This document shows, in pieces, positions 1-12,452 of a stretch of 64,000 nucleotides of DNA. The notes under the pieces are model-generated. The model made no database searches and had not been told where the DNA came from. It was given only the letters and a program-made list of their open reading frames with translations. The position numbers and the translations under genes are program-made. The DNA lies in the NCBI GenBank assembly GCA_020809705.1, contig CP085828.1, forward strand, positions 4,340,001 through 4,404,000, written 5' to 3'. The first letter of the stretch is position 1, and every line of letters begins with the position of its first letter. This stretch comes from Calonectria ilicicola. Taxonomy: Eukaryota; Ascomycota; Sordariomycetes; Hypocreales; Nectriaceae.

Positions 1-696
1 GCGCTCATCTCATCGCGGCGTTTGGATGTTGTGGAACTTCTCATATCCGCTTGCTTCTTTCTACTCTCCTTAAAATCTTCGCACCCTCTGAAAATATTTA
101 ACCCTCAACACTCTGTGACTTGTGATTGGCTACGCAACGTGGTCCGAACCCGAGCCCGAGACCGAAATATGGTACGTCATTAAGATCCTAGTCGGATCCC
201 ATGACCCTCACAGCCTCCCCACCTTTGGAGCACGTTTTGGATGTTCGCGTTGACAAAGGATTGGGATCAATCATCGGTGAATCTGACCATCTCGGTAGCA
301 TCTGAAGATCGATGGTCCCTCGTTGCGTTAGGCTCTCCGAGATCTTCCCAGCCGCACCCGGAACGCAGATTGCCCGGGAATCCGCGGGCTCCAGCGTTTA
401 TTTGTTCCCGAGAATCAGATGGTTCCCTGTCTTTGTCATGGTGTCAGCTCAGGCCATCATCCAATGAATGCTTGATCCGGCCTTCTCCACTGAGGAACCT
501 CTTCGTATTCTCCCTCCCTGTCTGCGTAAACGAATGCGAAAGCGAGCTCGCTATCGGCGACTTTTCGTCTTGGCGTTATTTGAAAGCCCCCCTACTCGGC
601 CTCTTCGATGCATTCAATACGACGACGACGCTACCACCCGCTCGCGTTATTTGCTCGCGTTCCTCAGCCTTTGAGATTTCCCTACAGAGGCTAAAA
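1..696. other. 5' spacer upstream of Zn2Cys6 regulator
   Basis: No gene is recognised here. Open frames on both strands overlap each other and show no domain. The C/T-rich tract near 480-560 and the ATG at 697 are compatible with a promoter and leader for the downstream regulator. Confidence 0.4.
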
Positions 697-2159
697 ATGG
701 GAACTCTATCAAAGCGGCTCGGCCACAAGAAGTCCCGAAACGGCTGTCTCCGCTGCAAGGCACGCCATGTCAAGGTGAGCACGCGCGGCCCTAGTCGCTC
801 GGTTGATTGACTGCAGCCAACGCTCTGACGCGTGGAACCTTAGTGCGATGAGCAGCGTCCGTGTACCGCATGTGTGCGGTTTGGCATCGTCTGTAGCCTG
901 ACTCTGCCGCCAGAACAACAGCCTGCGAATGTCAGAAGGCCATCGCCGGCTGCGAGTCGGAAGACTCCCAAGCATGATGATGCGGCGTTGAGCCCTGCAT
1001 CGGCGACTCAGAGCCAAGTTCAAGAGCCTATCACGCCGCAAGAGGACCCCATTGCCCCAACCCCACTTCCCAGCATTGTAGCGCCGCCTGTTGGAGAGGC
1101 CTCTCCCTCAACGTCAGTTAGCTGGGCCAATGAGCCGTCGTCGTATAACCATTTCTCCGTCAATTGGATGCAGAGTCTACGCTTGGTTCATCATTATAGC
1201 ACCGTTGTATGCTTGACACTTTGCCATAGCAGTTTTACAGAGAAGATGTGGAAGACAACCGTTCCACAGGCTGCCTTCTCCCACGTAAGAAGACAGCATC
1301 CAGGATGTGCTTTATTGGAAACAAGCTAAGACAATCATAGGAATATCTTATGCATGGGCTGCTCGCCGTTTCCGCACTAAACTACGCCCATACCTATCCC
1401 GAAGAAAGGGACGAGTACATTCTCGTCTCAAGTCATTATCAGAACCTGGCCTTGCAACACTTTACCAAAAAGCTAGGCAACATTAACGAGGATAATTTTG
1501 AGCCAGTATTTTTCCTAGCTACCTTCATCTTCGTCTGGAACCTATGTTCCTTCTCCGACCCCCACCACAGCGCCAAACCTGTCACAACAGCAGAGATTGC
1601 GCAATCATTCAGACTACTTCACGGCATTAAAAGCATCTGTGACTCAAGACCAAGAGGATGGATTGAAGCTGGTCCATTGGCACCGTTATTCCAACAGTGG
1701 GATCAGAACATCAAAGTAGAGAAAACAGGAGCCTTCCAAACTCAAATGAATCGATTATACGATCTCGCACGCGATCTCAGCCCTTCATTCGATATAATTA
1801 ATCCTCAGTCCTCCTGCATACTGGCTATAGAGGCCCTCAGAAGTACGTATTCAGTATGCATGAGTGATACAACAGAGCAACGAACGCAGCGGATTTGGTT
1901 CTGGCCAATTACACTGACACAAGTCTTTATCGATTTGGTCAGTTCAAATCACCCGGTAGCCCTCATCACCCTAGCGCATTATGCGGCCCTTGCAAGAACA
2001 TTTGAAAAGTGGAACTGGATTAATGTGGGATGGAGTGTGAAGGCAATCGATGCAATCGAAACCAGTTTGGATAAGGAATGGCATAAATGGGTCGCTTGGC
2101 CAGCCAAATCTATACGAGAAAACATCGACGTTTATGATATGGAGCCCTGCGATGGATAA
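697..2159 (+). CDS. Zn2Cys6 transcription factor (Upc2-like layout)
   Basis: Predicted nuclear DNA-binding regulator of 445 aa in three exons: 697-774, 844-1284 and 1341-2159, all joined in phase 0. The first intron lies inside the zinc cluster. Once spliced, residues about 16-42 give C-x2-C-x6-C-x5-C-x2-C-x6-C (CLRCKARHVKC, then CDEQRPC and TAC). The 1285-1340 intron is needed to reach the conserved EYLMHGLLAVSAL stretch that opens the regulatory domain. The C-terminal pattern (ALITLAHYAAL, W..WVAWPAKSI) resembles the sterol-uptake-control (Upc2/Ecm22-like) group; that is family knowledge and the target genes are unknown. It ends 225 bp from the stop of the convergent MFS transporter, so it could regulate it, but the sequence does not prove this. 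Start chosen at 697 because MGTLSKRLGHKKSRNGC is a typical basic lead-in. Confidence 0.85.
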
Positions 2160-2384
2160 ATGATTAAATGTTTAATATATATCTGAAATAATTTGCTGTT
2201 GATGAAGTATTCTGATGCAAATGAACTGTTGCTCACAACGTCTAGTCAAGTTAACGACCTGCGATAGAGAATACCAAAACCTGGGATCTCCTCTCTCTAT
2301 CTCCTCACTCTGAACAAGAATCTAAAACCTTGCTGAAATTCTAAATTTATATACCCGAATTGAATGTAACTGATGCCGAGTTTC

Positions 2385-4203
2385 TCATAGATCGACAATC
2401 TCGTACTTCTTTCGTAGCTTCTCTCCGAAACGCAGGATGAGAAAAGGGACGGGAATCAACGCAACGGCAATCAACCCGAGCATGGTATTTCCCCATCCCA
2501 GACCAAGTTTGTTATACATCTTCAAGCCGCAGAGAGGCAAAAGCGCGCCAGCAATGGAGCGGAAAATGGTGTTTGCAGCAAGCGCTGAAGCGGCGTATCG
2601 TTCATAAGCATCGACGAGGTATACGCAGATAGACATGAAACATAAAAGGTTGCCTAAAATAGAATATGGTCAGTATTGAGAGGTTTCATAAATGGATTCA
2701 TTTTGAGGGTTGAAAACCTACCGATTCCGATGATAGCAAGACCAATAATAGGTCCCATCCAGTGTGTTTTGTAATCGGCTGTCCATCCATAGATGAAAAA
2801 GCCAACGGGGAAAATGATTGCCGCGATGGGAAGCAATTTTAGACGGATTTCAGGCTTCATACCATCGGTGCCTGAGTACTTCTTTACTTCTTTCCCGCTA
2901 TCCCATGCGAATATAGCCATTCCCGCTATACATCCGATGCCGAGTCCCAAATATACTAGTCCCACGCTCTTCGTATTGAAACCATATTGGTCTTCAAAGA
3001 CATAAGTCATCGAAGTAAAGAGAAGATAGAGGTAGCCATAAACCACAGCAAGATAGACTGCAAAGATGGCGCAAATGGGCGAGAAGAAGAGTAGTCTTGT
3101 TGGTCGGATGATGGATCGTTTGAGTAGATCTGTATTAGATAGGCCCGTGTCTAACTTTGATCGGAGCAGAGTATTTCCAGTCTCTTTGCGAAGTCGTGCT
3201 GCTTTGCGTTCCAGGATAACAGGGGCATAGCTTTCTCTCATCAACGCAAACATGGAAATGACGATAGCACCACTGACGATAGCAATGACCCAGAAGTCCC
3301 ATCGCCAACCCTTGGCCTCTGTAAGGAATCCTCCCGCCACAGGTCCAATGATAGGGCCAAGTAGGGGGCCCAGACTCAACATCGACATGACAGCGGCGCG
3401 TTCCTCAGGAGGGAACATGTCGGCGATACTGCCGCCTCCATTCGTCATCGGTGCAGCGCCGAAAGTGCCCGCGAGGAATCGGAAAGCAACAAGCGACTCA
3501 ATGGATGGAGCAACGGCACACGCAATAGTAAAGGCGATAAACAAGACGTTACAGCCATGGTAAACAGGAAGACGGCCAACCATTTCTGAAAGGGGCGCCA
3601 GAATCATCGGACCGAAGGCAAACCCAAGAACATAAACCGACACAACGAAAGCAGCAAGCTCAGTACTGCTATTGTTGAAATCGGCCATCAATTTTGGCAC
3701 GCCCGGAGTGAAGACAGATGAGGCAAGGGGCTCTATGAAAGTAAGAAGACTGATCAGAACACAGTTGTTGTATTTTCGGAACTTGGTCCAATTTTGTGGG
3801 TTCTCAGGGTCGTCATCTCCATCCCACCAGACGATGTTTTCATCTATGACCTCGTTATTGGCGTCTTTGTTGTTGTTAGATGAATCTCCCTTCTCTGTTT
3901 CGGATGGTGGAGCTGCAATGGAGGCCGATGAGCTGTGTGTTCGGCTCGTGGTTGAGCCGAGTACCTTGCCACTCTCCAAGTCTTCGTTGTTTATGTCGGA
4001 CGCGCATATTGACTTTGTTTTCACGTTTGTCTGCTCGTCATCTGCCACTGGGGTAGCTGTGACCTAATTAGTATTGACATTCTCAGACCACACCTCTCCC
4101 CCTTTCCTAAAATTTTCGATTGGGGTTTGTTTCTAAGTGCATACTTACGGTCGCGTGAAAGCTGATCAGCATCAAGGGACTTTCTGTCTGTAGGGCTCAT
4201 CAT
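2385..4203 (-). CDS. MFS drug/polyamine antiporter, DHA1 family
   Basis: Plasma-membrane proton antiporter of the 12-TM DHA1 group (Flu1/Tpo1-like), expected to export drugs or polyamines. The model has three exons: 4203-4149, 4056-2722 and 2653-2385, giving 552 aa. The large middle frame has no ATG near its start (GTG at 4048). A first exon from ATG 4203 with a GTAAGT donor and an in-phase CAG acceptor solves this. The acidic cytoplasmic N-terminus ends in the typical WDGDDDPENPQNW. The loop 2-3 signature is present as GRLPVYHGCN. The C-terminal exon carries the last TMs (VYLVDAYERYAASALAA). The last intron (68 nt) joins IGIG to NLLCFMS. No frameshift or missing segment is seen. The substrate cannot be read from sequence. 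Confidence 0.88.
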
Positions 4204-7088
4204 GCCAACCTTGAGGCAAAAACTACAGAAAGGAAGCTTGGAAAGAATGTGTTCATCAAAGAAGATGAGTGCTCCGGGTCTAAATGATCAGCTGTAGCTG
4301 GGTGGTCCAGCTGATTTAAACCAGGGCATCATGTTTGCGGTACGACAGTCGTATGGCCAGTTTCCGTCGTATAAACTGGTACATATGATCAAAGCGAAAG
4401 CGACGGTTTAAGCATTCGCCTAAATGCAAGGAGGCCAACCCACCAATGAACTGGCGACAATGTGGTGATCCCAACAGGGATTAGCTCCCGAATGCAACAC
4501 CAGCTCGGATATCGTATTCGACCATCGCGAGGAATTCGGCGCCAACACGAGCAATCATTGTTTTGGAATTTACGAAAAAGAATTCAACCAAGGTAAAATC
4601 TCTACACACTTTTAAATTCTGCGCGCACTCGTGATGCATTTGTAAAAAACTATAAACCAGATATATTATGGTTTGTGACAGTCAAAAGCATTTGCCCAAG
4701 CCAGATCGACTAGATCATATACGACAATTTGAACAATAAAATCGAAATAGTTACTCGGATTAATTAACGGATATTTTAGACCGAGGCAGCATGTAATCTG
4801 TAATATTTATATAGTCATAGTGTCTTAAGCTATTTTGGATATAGATTGAAGAATGACATTGACCCATCTGCTTAATCTGCAGAGGGCATCGAAAGTTAAG
4901 ACCGACAAAGTTCATTCTCATAGAACTAATTTATTTGACCCAGGGCTGATTTCGCTTAGTGGACAAAACACCTCCTCAGCAAGAACCCGAATCATGACAG
5001 CCACGTCGCTCTTCTACTGTTCTTGGAAATGGATCCCGCATAAAGTCATCTGCATGTGAGGTTGCATTCACAGAAAAGTTTGAGCCGAGATATATATGCC
5101 ATGCAAACTTCCCCACTTCCCTTATCATAAATGGGCAGAAGAGCTCACGCAAGTAGTCATGGGGCCAACGTGGAGCCGATGAGTTTGTTGTATCCCCGCT
5201 TCTCCACGAAAGGCTCCTGCAGCTAACTCGTAAATCTGGGGAATCATTAATTGGTTGCACTCCCTGCTAAAACTAATGTGTGTGTGCTATAATCCGGTGG
5301 TTGAGGTATAAAAGGCATTGCCTTCCATAAATTTTGCTTTGATCAGTCAATAAAAATCCAATCTACTAAAGTATGTACTTTTCCAGCTTGTCAGCATAAG
5401 AAATATTGACACTAAGGTACTATATCTTCATTCAAATTAGCATAGCTCTTAAACTACCCATCATCATTTCAAACCCGAAGGAGTCCTGGAGCTTTAATCG
5501 CCTAGAGCTAGACTAGGCACCACATTCAGACGAATATATGGCTGTGGATGAGATTTGGTTATGTTCCTATCTATTTGTTCGAGACATTAAACTTTAATCA
5601 TCGGATATTTGATCATTCATCCATCAATAAGAAAAGGGCTGTCATCTACTCCCCTTAGAACCACACCAGATCTTCAAAGCCCAGGGAACCAATCCAGCAG
5701 AACCATATATGGTTCATTATAATCACCTTCCCATAAACAATAAAACCCACAATCCAAACTTCGTTCTCATCATAAGTATCTGCCCCAAGATGTCGTATTA
5801 CATCAACGCGTTCTCGATATGGTTGGAAGCTAAGGTCAACATTGCATTCAGTCGAGATGGAAAAAAAGGAAAGGCAAATCCTTTACATTCTTGTCTAGAA
5901 ATTATGGTCAAGCTGCGTGTTTTTGTAGTCCTGCGCATTTAATCATGTCGGATGCGATCAAACAACTCGCATTGGAGACATTAAATAAAAGAATTCTCTC
6001 AAAGTCCGAACCGGTATTTCGTCTTAGAGGCATCAGATCCAGCTCCACAGTCATTCGCTGCGCGTATTTATTCGCAACCATGGATTGATGGACGCGAGGT
6101 TCACAATACGAGTGGAAAGCCGACAAAGGAATCTTCAGTTTTGCAATTGTAATCAGACGTGTTCTGACAACACAGGTAAAGGGTCCAGGGCCTGATGCAA
6201 GTCGATGCGGAAATGTTCAAGTATTCATCACAAAATGAGGTGATCGAATTAACGCGTATTCCAGTCTCCGCTCCCGTTAGGTGTTTTTGCTTTTTTTGGT
6301 TTTCGAGTCATGGCACTTGTCCCACCCTATAGCCGCACTTTTTGTTAGAGCAACATTGGAGCACTGCTGACAAACAAGAGGAATATAAACTTTTTATCGT
6401 AGATGTGATTAAGTTTGATGCCCTGATATCAAGTACTATTTGATTGGTAACCCTGCCATGGAAGTTGATTTGCGATGATTAAATGCTTGGCAAGAAATTG
6501 AACTAGCGCGGGAAGGACGGAAAGCATCTGTCGCTAAAAAAGTTAGCTAGCGGGAAAAGATTAGTGTTGCAGATGGAATCACGCATTACAGACGTTTTCA
6601 CAGCGGAGAAATGGTCAGGGCTCTCATTCTCTACTATTTTGTGAATTCTGTCAGTTGAATCAATTTTTAGCTCTCCCACTTCCTGTTTTTTTTACTGCAA
6701 TGAGACGCGAATGTGGGTGCTCTTTTACTGTCGTCGGGATTAATGTGGAGTGAATCACCCGACAAAGTCGCTCAGCTCAACAAGACACAAAATGACTCTT
6801 AACGCGTTTTTGGGTTAACGACACGTTCATCGTTATGTTGGACAAGATCTTGGCAAGCTTGGCCATCGATGCCGCTCCATCTCATTGGTCAAGGCGGAAC
6901 TTTGTCTTAGTCCACCGGCAACACGGCACCTCACGTGAAATTTGCTGACGGGCGCGTCCGGAAACGCGGCCAAGTGAGGGAGCCCACACATCAGCCTGGC
7001 TGCTTGTGCTCTATTAATTGTTAGAGGACGCCTGTGACGAGAGAACCCGGTTACCAAGCTCCCTAGCCGTTCCCCCCTCGCCTTCACC
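4204..7088. other. Gene-poor, AT-rich 2.9-kb spacer
   Basis: Many short A/T-rich open frames occur, none with a recognisable domain, codon pattern or splice structure. A TATA-box-like TATAAAAG lies at 5307-5314 on the + strand with no convincing open frame behind it. GC content rises near 6840-7088, the probable promoter of the following gene. It could be a decayed gene or repeat, but I see no terminal repeats. Confidence 0.45.
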
Positions 7089-8164
7089 ATGTCGCCAACA
7101 TCTGACAAAGACGAAGAGAAGGAGAGAATGCGGGACAAAGTGGGGGACTTTCTGTACGCGCCATTTTTCTCCACCTATCACCATCTGCCAGCTGGGCTTC
7201 TTCGTATTCTGTGTACTAACTGCAGCACGCAGGATAAAGAACCTCAACAAGGGAGAGCTGGCCTTGAAACACGCTGTAGGCTTAGGACATACGCCCAACG
7301 TTGTCCCACTGGCTCCGCCCGCGCTCGATGGGCCAGCCCGGGCCGTAGAAGTAGGATGGCATCCAGTTGGAGGCTTCGCCGGGAAGTGGTTCGCTGAAAA
7401 GACCGGGCTGGGGAAGTTGATCACGGAGAAAATTAACAAGTATCCTGATCCTACACAGCACTGGGCAGTTCTCGTCGGAGACTATGCCCATCAGCTATGG
7501 ATGGTTAGTGCTGAGTCTTTGAAATGCCCACATCGTAGACTAACTGGGGACCACACCCAAAGGATGAGAATTTTGATGTCATTTACACGAATGCGAAGAT
7601 CGATAGAGAAGAGTGGCATACATTTGAAGTTGGCCAGACGCATTTCAATGACGATGCAACTCGACGAGCTGGTGAGTTGACTGAGCCGAGATTGCTATCA
7701 GTATCAGGCTCCTCTAACCCTGTGCAGGAGAGTCTGTCATTCAAAAGATTCGAGAACAGCAGCCAGGGTACAACCTGATTACGAACAACTGCCAAACTTA
7801 TGTACTGAAGTTGCTTGACGCCATCAAAGTTGGCGTTCGTAAAGAGTTTGCGACTACCTTGGCCGTCTATGATAGACTTACTGGTCACGGCAAGGTTAAG
7901 GACCTCTTTGACAACCCAGAGGTGCATAGCCCAGAGCAAGGACAGCTAGCGCTCCCCGCGCCAGACGGCCCGCCACTACCCCCTCGTACAGACACCACAC
8001 CTTCACTGCCTCCTCGCCAAGACACAGTATCGCTGGCACAGCAGGTAATGAATGAACACACCAACCAGCTGGATGCACAAGAGGAGATGCAGAAGCACAG
8101 AGGACTAGACAAAGAAGAGAAGAAATCCAAGCGTGGAATATTTTCTCGCATTCTCAAAACCTAA
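7089..8164 (+). CDS. LRAT/NlpC-P60-like papain-fold protein, function unknown
   Basis: Four exons, 7089-7153, 7233-7503, 7563-7671 and 7728-8164, give 293 aa, with phases 2, 0 and 1 all matching. Exon 1 is a charged leader (MSPTSDKDEEKERMRDK). The core (about residues 30-170) has PTQHWAVLVGDY near residue 90 and TNNCQTYVLKLLDAI near 165. An early His-Trp strand followed by an Asn-Cys helix is the arrangement of LRAT, PPPDE and permuted NlpC/P60 enzymes, in which His and Cys are catalytic. This is motif reading, not a database match. The C-terminal third is Pro-rich (LPAPDGPPLPPR) and then strongly basic/coiled (EEMQKHRGLDKEEKKSKRG), suggesting protein or membrane contact. No signal peptide or TM is seen. 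The reaction is unknown: thiol hydrolase, acyltransferase and inactive relative are all possible. Confidence 0.72.
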
Positions 8165-9415
8165 GCATTGGCATGCAGCATATACATTCGTTGGGATGTG
8201 ATATCATGGAGTATGAGTTTTGCCTTGGAGTATTTGTGTCAATACCAACTAAAGTTTAAATGAGAAACGAATTTCATAGATCAATCTGAATTTTGAAACG
8301 CAATTTTGGTTCATTCATACACTATCATCCATCCGTACGACTTACACATGCCAGCAGTTACAAGTGGTTAGGAAACGTGTATCATTGTTATGAGATGAAA
8401 CCCCTAATATAAACTTTCTGATTTGAATATATTTGCGTAAAACTCCATAGAGAGGGTTTACTTGATTGGCTACTGAGCGCTAAGATTGGCATCGCTAGAA
8501 TGGATTGTATTAAATAGATGACATTTGCTCTGATTAATCTATGACACATTTTGCGGGGCATTTCATAGGCTAGATGGCAAACGTTGAAGCAGGTGGATTT
8601 CGCCACCAGAAGCGAATTGACCTGGACGACTTGTTAAGGCCCAAGCTGAGACATTATTTCCGCCTTTTCCCTTGTGGCCCAATCCAGTGTGTTGCAGTGA
8701 CACACGCAACTCACTTGAGTAAGTTACCCTGCTTTAATGTACTCGGTTTTTCAACCCACTGTTGCGACCCAATTGACTGAAGCCATGGATCATCTATCTT
8801 ATTAGCGGTGTGCCAAGGCCCAATGCTGGGTCGCATTTTCAAGCGTTCAAATTCGAGGTTCCTCGGGTTTAATTGGGGAAAATGGAGTGGAGCCTGTTTT
8901 CCAGCCATCGACCGAACCCAACCACGGAAGAGGCTGGACACACGAGGGAAAAGAAGTGGTGCTTATTACCGAATAGTGCCGCAGTATTGATGGAGTATCC
9001 CGTAAGATTTACTCATGCCGTCACCCCACTAGACAAGACATCCAGAACGAGTCTATGTGGGCCCAAAATATGACTAGCAGGCGTGGCCACACTAAGAAGT
9101 TGCTCTCCCGTCCACGGCTGAGCCGTCCCGTCTGCAGCTAATCAGCCATCTCAATGACAAGTCACCTCTTAGGGCCCAACCCCCAAGGCAAGGAGTACGG
9201 CAAGGAGTACGGCAAGGAGGTCGGGAGGAATGATAAGGGGTAGAGTTCCGAACCGAGCAAAGAGGAACGCAAAGAATGAGACACCATATGCCCTTTAGGT
9301 TTGCTTTTTCTTAGCAACACCTTTTTTCCACGGACATTGTTAGATCTCCGACGAAGAAAATTACTATCTGGTTTAAAGAGAGCCGTGATTGAAATCGGAT
9401 TTTACCAATATCATC
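8165..9415. other. 1.25-kb intergenic region
   Basis: No gene seen. It contains the 3' flank of the papain-like gene, unremarkable mixed sequence, a short tandem repeat at 9187-9219 and the likely promoter of the GMC oxidoreductase. Confidence 0.4.
9187..9219. repeat. 12-bp tandem repeat (GGCAAGGAGTAC)
   Basis: The unit GGCAAGGAGTAC occurs twice in direct succession followed by a partial third copy (GGCAAGGAG). It lies about 200 bp upstream of the GMC oxidoreductase start. A regulatory role is possible; replication slippage is the simpler explanation. Confidence 0.8.
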
Positions 9416-11097
9416 ATGACTGTTGTAGACGAGGTCCCAAACAATGGTGTCTTCGACTATGTCATTGTCGGAGGTGGCACCGCTGGCTGCGTTATCGCAA
9501 GCCGCTTATCCGAAAGCCTTCCACATGCTAAAATCCTGATGATTGAAGGAGGAAGCAGCGATTTAGGAAACAAAACCATTCTCAACCTTCGAGGTCTTGT
9601 CGATTTATGGGGACAGGAAGGGCTGGACTATGGGTATACCTCTGAACCTCAGCCTTTCGGTGAGATAAAAGTTCATAATAACTCATTCCATTGTTCTAAG
9701 CTGCTAACGCATTTTTAGGAAATAGCCGCATCCTCCACTCGCGAGCTAGGATGCTCGGGGGCTGTTCTAGTCACAATGCCGTGCTGTCCTTTTTGCCATT
9801 CGAGCTCGATCTAGAAAGATGGCAGAAGCTTGGCGCAAAAGGATGGACTCATCCAGAAATGATACGTCTCTACCAGAAACTTCGCAACAGATTCATGCCT
9901 GTGCATGAGCGTCATCGTAGCGACCTGGTCAAGGACTGGATTAAAACCTGCTCAAAGTTATTCCAAGTTCCTATTGTCAAAGACATCAACAAGGAAATCT
10001 CTCAACGGGGAAGGCTTTCGCAAGGAACAGGCTTTGCCACACTTGCTTACAACCCCAAAAACGGCCACCGAGAGAGTGGAAGTGTTGCCTACATTCACCC
10101 AATCCTACGAGGAGACGAAGAAAGGCCAAATTTGACGATTCTTCAAAATACATGGGTTTCGAAGATTATCTTCAAGGACCATACCGCTGTGGGTGTTAAA
10201 GTTACAAGCAGCGCGGGAGTGGATTACGAGATCCAGGCAAAGTCTGAGATTATCTTGAGTGCCGGCGCCATCGATACTCCTCGGCTCATGCTTCTCTCTG
10301 GCTTGGGCCCACGTGAGCAACTTGAATCACATGGAATCCCTCTCACACAAGAAATTCCTGGTGTTGGAGAAAATCTTCAAGATCACATTGACTCTTTGTA
10401 CATGTGGGAACTGAATGATGGAGTGCCAAGCGAACAAAGTATTACAGGCTCTGAGGGATTGTTATTCTTGAGACGAGAGGCCCCTAACGCAAATGGGGAC
10501 GATGGTGATGCCATGGACATCATGTTCCACATTTTCACAAAGCCGTTCGACATTTACACTAAGCCTCTGGGATATGAAACACCTAAGAACGCATTTTGCA
10601 TCATTCCATACGTGGCCCGGCCTGCCTCAGTCGGCCGTGTCTATCTCAAGTCTTCCGATCCGAAAGAGAAGCCTGCGATTGACAATTGTTATTTTAGCGA
10701 CGAAAAGGGCTATGACAAAGAGACTGTGCTCTTTGCTCTCCAAATGGCTCGAAAGATGGCACAGGCAGAGCCATTCAAGAGCTATATCAAACGCGAGATT
10801 GCGCCTGGAGACAAGGTTGTTACCGACGAGGATCTTGATGAGTACGGACGTGCGGTGTCCAATACTGTGTACCATCCATGTGGTACAGCAAAGATGGGAG
10901 ATGTCGAAACTGATGATCTGGCCGTTGTAGATCCAACATTAAAGGTCCGTGGCGTCAAGCGACTTCGTGTGGCGGATGCAAGCATCTTCCCATGCATGAC
11001 TTCAATTAATCCCATGGTCACTGTTTTATGCATTGGAGAGCGAGCAGCCGAACTCATTATTGCGGATGCTGAAAAAGGAATAAGTGCATCTCTTTAA
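9416..11097 (+). CDS. GMC-family FAD oxidoreductase
   Basis: FAD-dependent alcohol/choline-type dehydrogenase or oxidase of 540 aa. There are two exons, 9416-9659 and 9719-11097, separated by a 59-nt intron with a CTAAC branch site. The ADP-binding signature [16 protein letters not shown] occupies residues 17-32. The family signature follows the intron as [14 protein letters not shown]. The active-site pair is present: His467 in [11 protein letters not shown] and Asn512 in SINPMVT. Length and both signatures match complete family members. No secretion signal is seen, so it is probably cytosolic or peroxisomal, although the C-terminal ISASL is not a classical peroxisome signal. It converges with a GNAT acetyltransferase 90 bp downstream. 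The substrate is unknown; fungal relatives act on alcohols, aryl alcohols and choline, or in secondary metabolism. Confidence 0.9.
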
Positions 11098-11186
11098 TCT
11101 ATTAATTCAGATCTTCTATCTAATAAATCGTGGATGTTGCTTGCGTAGCGATCTATCTAGAATTGCAAAATATTGTACCATTGCCT

Positions 11187-11878
11187 TTATTTTTGGCGAT
11201 TTTTGAGTATCATTGAAGTATGGGGCACTCCTAATATCGATACGGTTCTTACTTCCTCAAAACCTGCTGCTAGGTATAGCGAGCGTCCGCTGCTTGTTGC
11301 AATCAAGTAGCAGTCTCTATTTTCTTCAACCGCCTGTTTTATCCCCCAATCCAGGAGACCTCTCCCGATGCCTCTACGTTGGTGAACGGGATCAACAGCA
11401 AGATAATCCAAGTCTAAGTAGAATGTGAGTATTGGCAATCGTATTGATAATAGAGTCACTTACGCCAGACATCTGCTGTTCCACGATCACCGTAGGTCTG
11501 TTTTACGTCATCTCCCACGACAGAACGCATGCGATTATATGCTTCCTTGTCTAAACCATCCACGTATACTGGGGCAATTTGCGCCTCCTCAGCCTCTTCC
11601 TGTTTGGCTGGAGATTCCCATAGCGCGAACCCCACAATCAATCCATTTGCAGCGTCGGTGGCGACGGTGAAAACAGTTCTATCAGACTCCATGCTAGCAG
11701 ATTTTCGTGCTACACGCCATGAGTGTGCCGCATCGCCATATGCCAAATGCGAAGGATTCATGTGAGGCGGGAATAGTTGACCGGTGAGTCCATCCTTGAG
11801 CGGGTGAAAGGCATCCGCAGCGATTCGTGAAATAGCGGGGAGGTCTTCACGCGTAGCTTCTCGGAATTGAATCGTCAT
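11187..11878 (-). CDS. GNAT-family N-acetyltransferase
   Basis: Transfers acetyl from acetyl-CoA to an unknown amine. Two exons, 11878-11464 and 11413-11187, with a 50-nt intron give 213 aa. The N-terminus (MTIQFREATREDLPAI) is the usual GNAT opening. The acetyl-CoA binding motif A spans the splice junction and reads YLAVDPVHQRRGIGRGLLDWG, whose QRRGIG core is the pyrophosphate loop. The end (YLAAGFEEVRTVSI) is motif B. The long middle insertion with acidic and Ala-rich sequence is common in fungal copies. No targeting signal is seen. The gene converges tightly on the GMC oxidoreductase; no functional link is evident. Confidence 0.88.
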
Positions 11879-12452
11879 TTTTAAGTTTAAGAAAGACAGT
11901 GTAGGTGATCAATTCAATGATATGATTCCGGACAAAAGAAGTTATCGGATAATAATTGATGAGCAGGGTTGGTATTGAGAGAAAAATGAATCCTTAACAT
12001 TGTCAGTTCTGCGGGATCGGAGGTGAGGAGGCGATGATATCGGTTTGTAGGGTATGATGGGGATGGAATTAAAAGAATGGTAAGCTGGTTGAGACTTGCC
12101 TAATTTGGCTAAGCCTTTGGTGCGATACAGACATCCGGCTTGCAGAATTGTTGAATATGCAATAACGCCGCCCAATCCTGAACTGGGTTCTCAAAAGAAG
12201 CAAAGGTGAACTTCAAACTTGGTCTCAAGATCTCATCAAGACCTGAGACGCTGTGTGTGTTTTTAAGTAAAAAGTACATCTTTATATATATAAGATGCAA
12301 ATTTCTATTCTACTGATAGGCTACCCTATGATAATTTGTCAAACTGCTCTGAAGGGACAGAAAGCAACAATAGACAAGTTGCCCGAATGCTTGTTTTTGC
12401 ACACGCCATCAACAAATATCCTTGTATGTTCAGATGCTTACAGGTGTCTGTC
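11879..12452. other. Intergenic, AT-rich
   Basis: Holds the promoter of the GNAT gene and the 3' flank of the HET gene. A TATATATA tract lies near 12283. No coding signal is recognised. Confidence 0.4.

Noticed and set aside
7018..7680. 220-aa open frame on + spanning the start of the papain-like gene
   Set aside because: It is a read-through of intron 1 and exon 2. Splicing from ATG 7089 with GTACGC donor and a CTAAC branch gives a consistent four-exon gene instead.
9187..9219. Short direct repeats as a CRISPR-like array
   Set aside because: Units are contiguous without spacers, and the genome is clearly eukaryotic; simple tandem repeat.
10493..11057. Overlapping frames within the GMC oxidoreductase on both strands
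   Set aside because: Shadows of a strongly supported coding exon; no domain.
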